Source of the DNA: Candidatus Ruthturnera sp.
GTDB taxonomy: Bacteria > Pseudomonadota > Gammaproteobacteria > PS1 > Pseudothioglobaceae
Reading direction: 5' to 3'
Assembly (NCBI GenBank): GCA_018648985.1
Contig: JABGOT010000152.1
Coordinates: 1 to 5,612 of the forward strand
DNA: 5,612 nt
Shown here piece after piece: positions 1-5,612 of the stretch. How positions within the stretch are numbered: position 1 is the first letter of the stretch; every line of letters starts with the position of its first letter. The notes under the pieces are model-generated. The model was not told the origin of the DNA. It saw nothing but the letters and a program-made list of their open reading frames with translations, and did not search any database. The translations under genes and the position numbers were made by a program.

Positions 1-83
1 TTAAAGCACTTGAAGCTGCAGGTGTAGCCATTTCTCCTACGCCCGCCACTATGGGCTCCACCCTAGTAGAAATTTTAAAATAA
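1..83 (+). CDS. sucD: Succinyl-CoA synthetase (ADP-forming) alpha subunit, C-terminal end only
   Basis: Only the last 26 codons and a TAA stop (81-83) are present; the reading frame begins at base 3 and the rest lies off the left edge. The visible peptide starts KALEAAGVAIS and ends in STLVEILK. This matches the usual end of SucD, where ALEAAGV precedes a short helix finishing in a Leu/Lys-rich tail (E. coli SucD, from memory, has ALEAAGVKTV and ends ALKTVLK). SucD binds CoA and carries the phosphohistidine in the enzyme that converts succinyl-CoA to succinate with NTP formation in the TCA cycle. In most proteobacteria it follows sucC, which would lie off the window. The call rests on a short tail, so it is good but not certain. 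Confidence 0.8.
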   Translation, partial: KALEAAGVAISPTPATMGSTLVEILK

Positions 84-94
84 TACTAATGACT

Positions 95-115
95 GAGGAA
101 GGCAAGGCCTTCCCC
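95..115 (+). other. Short hairpin in the sucD-oxidoreductase spacer
   Basis: Bases 97-103 (GGAAGGC) and 107-113 (GCCTTCC) form a perfect 7-bp stem with a 3-nt loop, AAG; 95 and 115 can also pair across one mismatch. No T-run follows (the next bases are CCCACATATAAAAT), so it is not a standard intrinsic terminator. It may mark a 3' end or processing site after sucD, or weaken read-through into the next gene. Its left arm contains GAGGAAGG (95-102), which resembles a Shine-Dalgarno sequence but sits too far from the ATG at 127 to serve it. Function is unknown. Confidence 0.45.
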
Positions 116-126
116 ACATATAAAAT

Positions 127-894
127 ATGAAAAAACCCATTGCTGTTTTAGGTATTGGTGAGCTTGGTAGTGTTTTTGCTCGCGCTTTCCTTAAAAATAA
201 TTATCCAGTCTACCCAATCACTCGTGCCACAGATATTGATGAATTAAAAGTCAGCATCGACCCCGAACTAATTTTGGTTTGCGTGGCAGAAGGTGATCTA
301 CAATCTGCACTGTCTTCTATTCCTTCTGAATGGAAAGATCGTGTGGCGATGATGCAAAATGAGCTTTTACCTCGTGCTTGGGAAGCTTACAACTTTACAA
401 ACCCAAGTATTATTTCAGTTTGGTTTGAAAAGAAAAAAGGCATGGATTCTAAAGTACTAATATCTTCACCAGCTTACGGTGCAAAAGCTCAAATACTCTG
501 TGACTCGTTAGCGCTAATTGATATTCCTGCTCATGTTGTTGCCAATGAAGATGCATTATTATTCGAGCTGGTACTTAAGAATCTTTATATCTTAACCACC
601 AATATTGCCGGGCTGGTAATTGAGCCTGGCGCTAATGTAGATGACTTACGCAATAACAATCTAGCACTAATGCGTGATGTATCAAAAGATGTACTAACTT
701 TACAAGCTCAGTTGACCGGACAGTCTTTTGATGAAAACCAATTAGAACAAGGTATGATTAAAGCTTTTGAGGGTGATTTAAATCATGGTTGTATGGGTAG
801 ATCAGCACCAGCAAGATTGAATAGAGCCTTAGAATTGGCAAAAGAGTTTAACCTAGAAGTGCCGACTCTTCAAAAAATCAAAGACCGTCTTTAG
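127..894 (+). CDS. NAD(P)-binding Rossmann oxidoreductase, ketopantoate reductase (PanE/ApbA)-like
   Basis: A 255-aa soluble protein. The N-terminus is a Rossmann nucleotide-binding fold with the glycine motif GIGELG at residues 9-14. An Arg at 33, at the end of the second strand, would suit NADPH (inference). An MMQNE segment at 75-79 sits where ketopantoate reductases have their conserved QNG, so the Asn is kept and the Gly is not. The C-terminal half is helical, with Lys151 followed by Asn152 and Asn159 (KNLYILTTN), which resembles the region of the PanE catalytic Lys and Asn. Near the end, DLNHG (217-221) and VPTLQK (245-250) recall the PanE NG and P-x-N stretches. It is shorter than typical PanE (about 300 aa) and diverged, so the substrate is uncertain; it may not make pantoate at all. 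The start is fixed by an in-frame TAA at 121-123 just before the ATG. No good Shine-Dalgarno precedes it. It lies 43 nt after sucD and may be cotranscribed with it. Confidence 0.85.
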   Translation: MKKPIAVLGIGELGSVFARAFLKNNYPVYPITRATDIDELKVSIDPELILVCVAEGDLQSALSSIPSEWKDRVAMMQNELLPRAWEAYNFTNPSIISVWFEKKKGMDSKVLISSPAYGAKAQILCDSLALIDIPAHVVANEDALLFELVLKNLYILTTNIAGLVIEPGANVDDLRNNNLALMRDVSKDVLTLQAQLTGQSFDENQLEQGMIKAFEGDLNHGCMGRSAPARLNRALELAKEFNLEVPTLQKIKDRL

Positions 895-1220
895 CTGTTC
901 ATTTTTTCGTAAGTTTTTTCAATCTCTTGTTCTAATGCCAACAGTGAAAAGCCACGAACTTCTTCAATAAACTTCTGCCCCATAAAGAACACTTGCACTA
1001 CTGGCAATGAGAAAACCCCGTGCTGTGCACAAACTTCTTGCAGTTGTTCACAATCAATATAAACCATTTCCAAATCTGGGAATTTTTTCGAGAATTTATC
1101 AAAAATCTGAGGCTTTATGGTTTGGCATACGCCACAATGTGCGCCACCAAATAAAATTAATACCGCATCTTTTTCGCGTTTTAGTTTGTCTAATTGACCT
1201 TGGTTTTCTAACTGATTCAT
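891..1220 (-). CDS. Small thioredoxin-family protein with a CGVC active site
   Basis: A 109-aa cytoplasmic protein with no signal peptide or membrane segment. It shows the thioredoxin pattern: a strand (VLILFGG, 20-26) leading into the redox motif C29-G-V-C32, then a long helix, a strand (EMVYIDCE, 51-58) and the cis-proline at P73 in SLPVVQVF. The family normally exchanges dithiols and disulfides on partner proteins. The motif is HCGVC rather than the classical WCGPC, so it is a thioredoxin-like protein and probably not the main cellular TrxA. Two further cysteines, C57 and C64, lie outside the motif. Its ATG overlaps the stop of the upstream HIT gene in an ATGA junction (1217-1220), and a strong Shine-Dalgarno precedes it. 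It is the last gene of the minus-strand cluster. Its TAA stop overlaps the TAG stop of the convergent oxidoreductase gene at 891-894. Partners are unknown. Confidence 0.9.
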   Translation of the reverse strand: MNQLENQGQLDKLKREKDAVLILFGGAHCGVCQTIKPQIFDKFSKKFPDLEMVYIDCEQLQEVCAQHGVFSLPVVQVFFMGQKFIEEVRGFSLLALEQEIEKTYEKMNS

Positions 1221-1573
1221 AACTGCTCTCCTAATTGGGTAAAGAATACCTCAAAACTCGGTAAATCTAGTTGTGATTCTCTTTGCTTGGCACCCCACAT
1301 CGGCTCTGGAAAATAACTATCGACTTCAAAACGCGCCATTACATGCCAATGAACATGCGGCAACATGTTGCCAAATGATGCAATATTTATCTTATCTGCA
1401 TTGAAATATTCCAACATTGATTTTTCAGTAAAATCAATAATACGGAAAATTTCTAATTTTTCTTCTGGTGTGCACTCGCTAAATTCTTTAATCTTACGTT
1501 TAGTAAAAACCTTAATCCAAGGGATTTCGCTCGCCTCTACTTCAACACTCACTAACTCATTTTCAAAAATCAT
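1217..1573 (-). CDS. HIT-family hydrolase (histidine triad; Ap4A hydrolase-like)
   Basis: A 118-aa cytoplasmic protein carrying the histidine triad H73-V-H75-W-H77-V-M, the HxHxHxx signature of the HIT superfamily. The last His of the triad forms the nucleotidyl-enzyme intermediate in this family. An Asn in SFGNMLPHVHWH (N69) and the following R81 and FPEPMWG stretch are typical of the bacterial COG0537-type members. These hydrolyse the phosphate linkage of dinucleoside polyphosphates or nucleoside phosphoramidates; the actual substrate cannot be read from sequence. The frame stays open upstream to an ATG at 1615, but that would overlap recQ by 32 nt and add 14 unconserved residues. The ATG at 1573 follows an AGAGAG ribosome site and leaves a 10-nt gap after recQ, so it is preferred. 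The stop overlaps the next gene's ATG. Confidence 0.9.
   Translation of the reverse strand: MIFENELVSVEVEASEIPWIKVFTKRKIKEFSECTPEEKLEIFRIIDFTEKSMLEYFNADKINIASFGNMLPHVHWHVMARFEVDSYFPEPMWGAKQRESQLDLPSFEVFFTQLGEQL
1228..1232 (-). promoter_or_regulatory. Ribosome binding site of the thioredoxin-like gene
   Basis: Read on the minus strand, AGGAG is followed by a 7-nt spacer and the ATG at 1220. It lies inside the last codons of the HIT gene. It is the clearest Shine-Dalgarno in the window and settles the start of the 109-aa protein. Together with the ATGA overlap it suggests re-initiation as well as direct initiation. Confidence 0.75.
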
Positions 1574-1579
1574 ATTAAT

Positions 1580-1585
1580 CTCTCT
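1580..1585 (-). promoter_or_regulatory. Ribosome binding site of the HIT gene
   Basis: On the minus strand AGAGAG lies 6 nt before the ATG at 1573 and overlaps the TAG stop of recQ (1586-1584). It decides between the 1573 start and the longer 1615 start. The overlap with the recQ stop means ribosomes ending recQ would arrive on this site, consistent with coupled translation. Confidence 0.55.
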
Positions 1586-3416
1586 ATTGTGTTGGCTCTT
1601 GAAAATCATCAGCACGCAGTGTGTTGATTAACGTCAAAAATTGTTCGCCATATTTTTCATACTTTACCTTTCCAACACCATTGATTTGCAGGAACTTTTC
1701 TTTATTATTAGGCAAGAAGTACGCCATTGCCTGTAAAGTTTTATTGTCAAAAATAACATAAGCAGGCATTTTAGTTTCTGTTGCAATCTCCAATCTCAAT
1801 GCTCGGATAGATTCAAATACACTTTCATCGAAATTATATTTAGGTTTTACAGATTTTTTAGATGGCGATGGATTTTTGCTACTAATATTAAAATTCACCG
1901 CACGAATATCAACAGATTCTTCAGATTTTAAAACAGGTCTGGCTTTGTCAGTAAGTGCTAAATTTCCATACTCACCACCCACTCGAATCAATTCCAGCTC
2001 CAGTAATCTATCACCAATCATCTTCCATTGCGATTTACTAAGGTCTTTTCCTATGCCGTAAACAGATAATTCTTCATGCTGATTGTTTAGAATTTTCTGA
2101 ACCTTAGAGCCTCTTAATACATCAATAATGTAATTCTGCCCAAAGCGCTGTTCGGTTCGGTAAATGGTTGATAAGAATTTTTGTGCTAGTTTGGTAATAT
2201 CTTTACGTTCAGTATCGGGTTCATTACAATTGTCGCACATTGTTTTACACGGCTCGTTATTTTCATCAAAATAACGACTTATCGCTTGATGACGACAACC
2301 TTCAGAGAAAGCGTATTGCTTAACGGTATTAAGTTTTTTAAATGCTAAATTACGGTAGTCTTCATTTTCTACTTCATCAATAAAGCGACTGAGTACACCT
2401 ATATCAGCAGTGCCATATAACAACAAAACCTCACTTGAAACCCCATCTCGACCCGCTCTTCCAATTTCTTGATAATAGGCTTCAATAGTTTTTGGTATCG
2501 AAATATGGACAACAAAACGAATATCACTTTTATCAATACCCATACCAAAGGCAATAGTCGCCACCATAATGTCAGTTTTCTCACCAATAAAATTAGCGAA
2601 AGCAGACTTTCTATCTGCTGGACTTAATCCTGCATGATACGCCTGTGCCTGAAAACCTTGTTCTTGTAGAAATTTAGCCAGAGATTCGGTCTTGGCACGA
2701 GACTGCACATAAATAATACCTTGCTCATTTTTTCGATTTTCCAAGAAATTTAATACCTGCTGATAGCCATTTCCTTGTCTAACATTAGCATTAATATATA
2801 AATTATCACGGAACACTGTGCCACGGATAATGTTTTCTCTTTGTTTGAAATTTAACTGTGCAACAATATCTTTTTCAACTTGTGGCGTTGCTGTAGCAGT
2901 AAAGGCCGCAACACTAATATCAGGAAAACGTGTTTTTAATAAGCCTAATTCTCGGTAATCAGCACGGAATTCGTGACCCCATTCACTCACACAGTGTGCT
3001 TCATCAACGGCAAAGAACGCAATGTTTAATGAATCTAAAAATGATAAGAAATAATCATTATTGAGACGCTCTGGCGCAACAAATAAAACCTTAGTCTCTT
3101 GATTTCTCAGCGCATTTTCAGTTGCTCGTATCTCTTCCATGCTTTGCATAGATGACAGCATGGCCGCACTAACCCCCTTGCTTTCTAAGCCTAGAATCTG
3201 ATCTTGCATTAGCGCTAACAGTGGCGACACAACCACCAAAATACCATCCATTAACAACGCAGGCAATTGATAACAAAGTGACTTTCCGCCACCTGTTGGT
3301 AAGATTAATAAAACATCTTCACCGGCTAAAATTTTATCAACTGCTTGTTCTTGTAAGGGGCGAAAAGAATCAAATCCAAAAACTTCTTGTAAGACCTGAT
3401 CCTTATTATTTGTCAC
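1584..3416 (-). CDS. recQ: ATP-dependent DNA helicase RecQ
   Basis: About 610 aa, the same size as E. coli RecQ. It unwinds DNA 3' to 5' in recombination, fork repair and the RecF pathway. Numbered from the GTG start, it has motif 0 (FRPLQEQ, 18-24), Walker A PTGGGKS (40-46, Lys45), DEAH (138-141), TATAT (173-177), ATIAFGMGIDKSD (286-298) and the arginine-finger motif QEIGRAGRDG (316-325). The RecQ-Ct zinc site follows with C374, C390, C394 and C397. After the winged-helix part, a C-terminal HRDC domain spans about 530-604. So all three RecQ modules are intact. Start choice: GTG at 3416 has a weak GGAA 7 nt upstream, overlaps queA by 11 nt and places QVLQEVFGF as in the family. ATG codons at 3440 and 3479 are also in frame, but they would overlap queA by 35 and 74 nt; 3440 has GGAG directly abutting it with no spacer. 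Confidence 0.95.
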   Translation of the reverse strand: MTNNKDQVLQEVFGFDSFRPLQEQAVDKILAGEDVLLILPTGGGKSLCYQLPALLMDGILVVVSPLLALMQDQILGLESKGVSAAMLSSMQSMEEIRATENALRNQETKVLFVAPERLNNDYFLSFLDSLNIAFFAVDEAHCVSEWGHEFRADYRELGLLKTRFPDISVAAFTATATPQVEKDIVAQLNFKQRENIIRGTVFRDNLYINANVRQGNGYQQVLNFLENRKNEQGIIYVQSRAKTESLAKFLQEQGFQAQAYHAGLSPADRKSAFANFIGEKTDIMVATIAFGMGIDKSDIRFVVHISIPKTIEAYYQEIGRAGRDGVSSEVLLLYGTADIGVLSRFIDEVENEDYRNLAFKKLNTVKQYAFSEGCRHQAISRYFDENNEPCKTMCDNCNEPDTERKDITKLAQKFLSTIYRTEQRFGQNYIIDVLRGSKVQKILNNQHEELSVYGIGKDLSKSQWKMIGDRLLELELIRVGGEYGNLALTDKARPVLKSEESVDIRAVNFNISSKNPSPSKKSVKPKYNFDESVFESIRALRLEIATETKMPAYVIFDNKTLQAMAYFLPNNKEKFLQINGVGKVKYEKYGEQFLTLINTLRADDFQEPTQ

Positions 3417-4428
3417 TATGTTTTTCCAAAAGCATGGCATCTCCGTACGAGAAGAATCGATATTTATTTTCAATCGCATGCTGATATATTTCCATCATCT
3501 TATCCCGACCAATAAACGCGCTTACCAACATTAGTAGTGATGATTTTGGCAAATGGAAATTGGTAATCATCATATCCACTACTTTGAACTCATAGCCTGG
3601 GTAAATAAAAATATCCGTCTCTTCTTTAGTTGCTTTTAATTGCCCGCTTTTTGCGGCTGACTCCATCGAACGCACAGCTGTGGTGCCTACAGCAATAATT
3701 CGCCCGCCATCGGCTTTGGTTTGATTAATTTTATCAACCGTTGTTTGATCAATTTCAAAATATTCACTGTGCATTTTGTGATCCGTTATTTTTTCAGCCT
3801 TAACCGGCTGAAAAGTGCCTGCCCCCACATGCAGAGTAACAAAACAATGATCAATACTTTTTTCTTTTAAAGACGCTAGTAATTCATCATCAAAATGTAA
3901 GCCTGCTGTAGGCGCTGCCACCGCCCCATCTTCTTTAGCAAATACAGTTTGATAGCGTTCAAGATCAGCCTGCTCATCACTGCGTTCAATATAAGGTGGC
4001 AAGGGGATATGCCCCACGTTATCGAGCAAATTAAGCAATGAGTCAGTGACAAAATCTAGCGTATAAAAGCCGTTTTCCTTGCCAATAACCTGAACCTTGT
4101 CACCATTTTCAAGTGTGATAAAACTATCAATTTTTGGCGCCCTAGAAGCCTTCATCATGGCTAAAACTTGGCGCTCATTGAGTAAGCGCTCAATCATAAT
4201 TTCAACCTTGCCGCCTGAGGCTTTATGACCAAATAACCGTGCAGGAATAACCCGAGTATTGTTCATCACCAGCAGATCACCTGGTTTAACAAATGCTGCT
4301 ATATTATGAAAAAATGAATCGACAATAGTCGATTGTGGTACTAAAAGACGTGAATCTGTTCTATTTTTTGGTGGATTCTGGGCAATGAGTAACTTCGGTA
4401 AGTCGAAGTCAAAATCAGTTAATTTCAT
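3406..4428 (-). CDS. queA: S-adenosylmethionine:tRNA ribosyltransferase-isomerase QueA
   Basis: A 340-aa cytoplasmic enzyme. QueA moves and isomerises the ribosyl group of S-adenosylmethionine onto preQ1 in the wobble position of GUN tRNAs, giving epoxyqueuosine, a late step of queuosine synthesis. Family blocks are all present in order: NNTRVIPARLFG, GHIPLPPYIERSDE, YQTVFA, GAVAAPTAGLHFD, VTLHVGAGTFQPV, HSEYFE, AVGTTAVRSMESAA, TDIFIYPGY, TNFHLPKSSLLMLVSAF and the C-terminal YRFFSYGDAML. Length is normal, with no sign of damage. The frame is open upstream to 4524, but MKLTDFDFDLP from the ATG at 4428 is the family's usual N-terminus. This ATG overlaps the end of rnfG by 14 nt and has no clear Shine-Dalgarno, so translation is probably coupled to rnfG. 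Its frequent partner tgt is not in the window. Confidence 0.97.
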   Translation of the reverse strand: MKLTDFDFDLPKLLIAQNPPKNRTDSRLLVPQSTIVDSFFHNIAAFVKPGDLLVMNNTRVIPARLFGHKASGGKVEIMIERLLNERQVLAMMKASRAPKIDSFITLENGDKVQVIGKENGFYTLDFVTDSLLNLLDNVGHIPLPPYIERSDEQADLERYQTVFAKEDGAVAAPTAGLHFDDELLASLKEKSIDHCFVTLHVGAGTFQPVKAEKITDHKMHSEYFEIDQTTVDKINQTKADGGRIIAVGTTAVRSMESAAKSGQLKATKEETDIFIYPGYEFKVVDMMITNFHLPKSSLLMLVSAFIGRDKMMEIYQHAIENKYRFFSYGDAMLLEKHSDK

Positions 4429-5008
4429 GTTTTGTAAAATAAACCAATACTTGGTAAGCAGCGCTGACAATCGCTCTTGGAGTGATCGTCGCACCAGTAA
4501 ACGAATCAAACACACCACCATCACGCTTTACTTTCCAATCGCTCTTCTGAGGGTTGAATAAAGACAGCCCAGCAAACTGTTTAATCCAATCTGATTTTCT
4601 GGTTTCTATCTTGTCACCTAGACCTGGGGTTTCTTTATGTGTGATTACTCTAACACCCAATAATTGATGGCTGATATCAAACCCAGTTAGTAAACGGATA
4701 TTACCGTTATAACCATTGGGGTAAGTATGTTCGACCAAATAAGCAAAGACTTTTCCTTGTCGTTTGGCAGGGTAAATACCTACTTCTTGATTTAATCCGT
4801 GTAGCTTTATCTCTTTTGAAAACTTATCTTCAAGAATATTATTGTCATAGCTTAATACCAATTCACCAAGACGCTTGATGAGCAGCTGATCTTCGTTGTA
4901 TTTGATTTTTTCCTTGGTGGTGTCTTGCGTTAATGTGACAAAAAACACACTAATCGCTGTAAAGATCAACAACAAAACACCAGCTTTTAAAATTGAATTT
5001 TTCATCAT
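4415..5008 (-). CDS. rnfG: Rnf/Rsx electron transport complex subunit G
   Basis: A 197-aa inner-membrane subunit of the Rnf (Rsx) complex, which passes electrons between ferredoxin and NAD+ in connection with ion transport; in E. coli Rsx it also helps reduce SoxR. One N-terminal membrane helix (about 10-27) anchors a large domain expected in the periplasm. The conserved HKETPGLGDKIETR block (124-137) and DGGVFDSFTGATITPRA (163-179) are diagnostic. T174 in TGAT is the expected covalent FMN attachment threonine. A related subunit, NqrC, is longer, and the neighbouring rnfD supports Rnf over Nqr. The ATG at 5008 forms an ATGA overlap with the rnfD stop and has an upstream AAGGTG; the adjacent second ATG at 5005 is an equally possible start. 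The gene is followed at once by queA rather than by rnfE. Confidence 0.95.
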   Translation of the reverse strand: MMKNSILKAGVLLLIFTAISVFFVTLTQDTTKEKIKYNEDQLLIKRLGELVLSYDNNILEDKFSKEIKLHGLNQEVGIYPAKRQGKVFAYLVEHTYPNGYNGNIRLLTGFDISHQLLGVRVITHKETPGLGDKIETRKSDWIKQFAGLSLFNPQKSDWKVKRDGGVFDSFTGATITPRAIVSAAYQVLVYFTKHEIN

Positions 5009-5612
5009 TTTCCAAACACCTTGGGCTGTGTGTAATAGTCAATCAATGGTACGATCATATTCATTAACAATACCGCAAAAGCCACACCATCTGGGTAACC
5101 ACCAAATACTCTAATCACCACAACCAAGACACCCATTAAAAACCCATAGATTAACCTACCCTTTGGCGTTGTGCTTCCTGATACTGGATCGGTGGCAATA
5201 AAAAATGCAGCCAGCATTGTTGCACCTGAAACTAAATGGAATTGTGGAGGAATATAAATCTTATCATTACTTATGAATAACAATGTTGACACCACTAAAA
5301 CACCTGCAATAAAAGCGACAGGAATGTGCCAAGTAATAATTTTACGAGCTAATAGGTACAATCCGCCTAATAAAAACCCAATATTAATCCACGATTGACT
5401 AATTGAATACACGTTAAGCTCATGGATTAAATAACCTAAAGATAATTGGGTTTTAACGTCATCCAGTCGGGTGGCGCCACTCAACCCATCAACAGAGATT
5501 AAGTTAAAAATCACATCAAGGCTTTGGCTAAAACTTAAAAACTCACTTACCCAAGTAGTCATTTGCAACGGATAAGAAATTAGCAAAAATGCATAGCCCA
5601 ACATGGCTGGAT
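5005..5612 (-). CDS. rnfD: Rnf/Rsx electron transport complex subunit D, C-terminal portion (5' end off window)
   Basis: Only the last 201 codons or so are present; the frame runs open through the right edge, and the Met at 5604 is internal. RnfD is usually about 320-350 aa, so roughly 120-150 residues are missing. RnfD is a polytopic inner-membrane flavoprotein of the Rnf complex. Numbered from that Met, SGAT at 42-45 within DGLSGATRL is the covalent FMN site (Thr45). Hydrophobic helices lie at about 2-20, 72-88, 93-111, 122-138, 150-168 and 173-191. The stretches GYAFLLISYPLQMTTW, FFIATDPVSGSTT and FGGYPDGVAFAVLLMN match gammaproteobacterial RnfD closely, which separates it from the paralogue NqrB. 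The second SGAT (126-129) is a normal RnfD sequence feature, not known as a second flavin site. The TGA stop overlaps the rnfG start by 4 nt. RnfC is expected upstream. Confidence 0.95.
   Translation of the reverse strand, partial: PAMLGYAFLLISYPLQMTTWVSEFLSFSQSLDVIFNLISVDGLSGATRLDDVKTQLSLGYLIHELNVYSISQSWINIGFLLGGLYLLARKIITWHIPVAFIAGVLVVSTLLFISNDKIYIPPQFHLVSGATMLAAFFIATDPVSGSTTPKGRLIYGFLMGVLVVVIRVFGGYPDGVAFAVLLMNMIVPLIDYYTQPKVFGK
5017..5022 (-). promoter_or_regulatory. Ribosome binding site of rnfG
   Basis: On the minus strand AAGGTG sits 8 nt before the first of two tandem ATG codons (5008, then 5005). It lies inside the last codons of rnfD. The spacing slightly favours the first ATG; the second would be 11 nt away. 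Confidence 0.5.

Noticed and set aside
89..130. Mini-ORF starting at the ATG at 89
   Set aside because: It is only 13 codons long, has no ribosome site, and its product shows no recognisable motif.
880..907. Possible terminator: AAAGA-CCG-TCTTT followed by a run of six T at 902-907
   Set aside because: The stem is only five mostly A-T pairs inside the coding end, and nine bases separate it from the T-run, so it is too weak and badly spaced.
1007..1222. Plus-strand open frame of 71 codons opposite the thioredoxin-like gene
   Set aside because: It is antisense to a gene with clear family motifs and a strong ribosome site; its translation shows no recognisable domain.
2399..2587. Minus-strand open frame of 62 codons within recQ in another frame
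   Set aside because: It lies wholly inside the conserved helicase motifs of recQ, and its protein is a frame-shifted reading of them.
4429..4524. N-terminal extension of queA
   Set aside because: The 32 extra residues are an alternative frame of the conserved FMN-site end of rnfG, and QueA proteins normally begin at the MKLTDF position.
5218..5229. Second SGAT motif in RnfD as a possible extra covalent flavin site
   Set aside because: It falls in a membrane stretch where gammaproteobacterial RnfD proteins commonly carry the same residues; the known FMN threonine is the earlier one in DGLSGAT.
1..5612. Defence system, prophage, insertion sequence, CRISPR array or RNA gene
   Set aside because: Both strands are filled by recognisable housekeeping genes, with about 53 non-coding bases in total, and no terminal repeats, spacer arrays or tRNA-like folds were seen.

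Overview
This is an ordinary, gene-dense piece of a bacterial chromosome, moderately AT-rich. The Rnf, QueA and RecQ proteins read as gammaproteobacterial: several motifs match, from memory, the E. coli proteins almost word for word. The AT-rich, tightly packed layout would fit a small-genome marine or symbiotic sulfur-oxidising lineage such as SUP05/Thioglobus. That placement is only a guess from style; nothing in the window proves it.

Layout. The plus strand carries the last 26 codons of sucD (succinyl-CoA synthetase alpha subunit), a 43-nt spacer with a short perfect hairpin, and a 255-aa Rossmann-fold oxidoreductase that looks like a divergent ketopantoate reductase. Everything after that is on the minus strand. 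Reading from the right edge leftwards, the order is rnfD (5' end cut by the window edge), rnfG, queA, recQ, a HIT-family hydrolase and a small thioredoxin-like protein. The two gene sets converge, and their stop codons overlap at 891-894.

The minus-strand genes look like one transcription unit. rnfD/rnfG overlap by 4 nt, rnfG/queA by 14, queA/recQ by 11 (with the preferred GTG start), and HIT/thioredoxin by 4. recQ and HIT are 10 nt apart. In about 4.7 kb only those 10 nt are non-coding, and no internal promoter or terminator was found. The promoter must lie upstream of rnfD, beyond the right edge, or inside a coding region.

Functions. RnfD and RnfG are flavin-carrying membrane subunits of the Rnf (Rsx) ion-pumping ferredoxin:NAD+ oxidoreductase. 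QueA makes epoxyqueuosine in tRNA. RecQ is a 3'-5' DNA helicase in recombination and repair. The HIT protein is a probable nucleotide hydrolase, and the last gene is a CxxC thiol-redox protein. These do not form one pathway; the cluster looks like housekeeping genes packed together. I saw no RNA gene, mobile element, CRISPR array or defence system, and no convincing new system. The points most worth checking are the missing rnfE downstream of rnfG, the divergent PanE-like protein beside sucD, and the extreme compaction.
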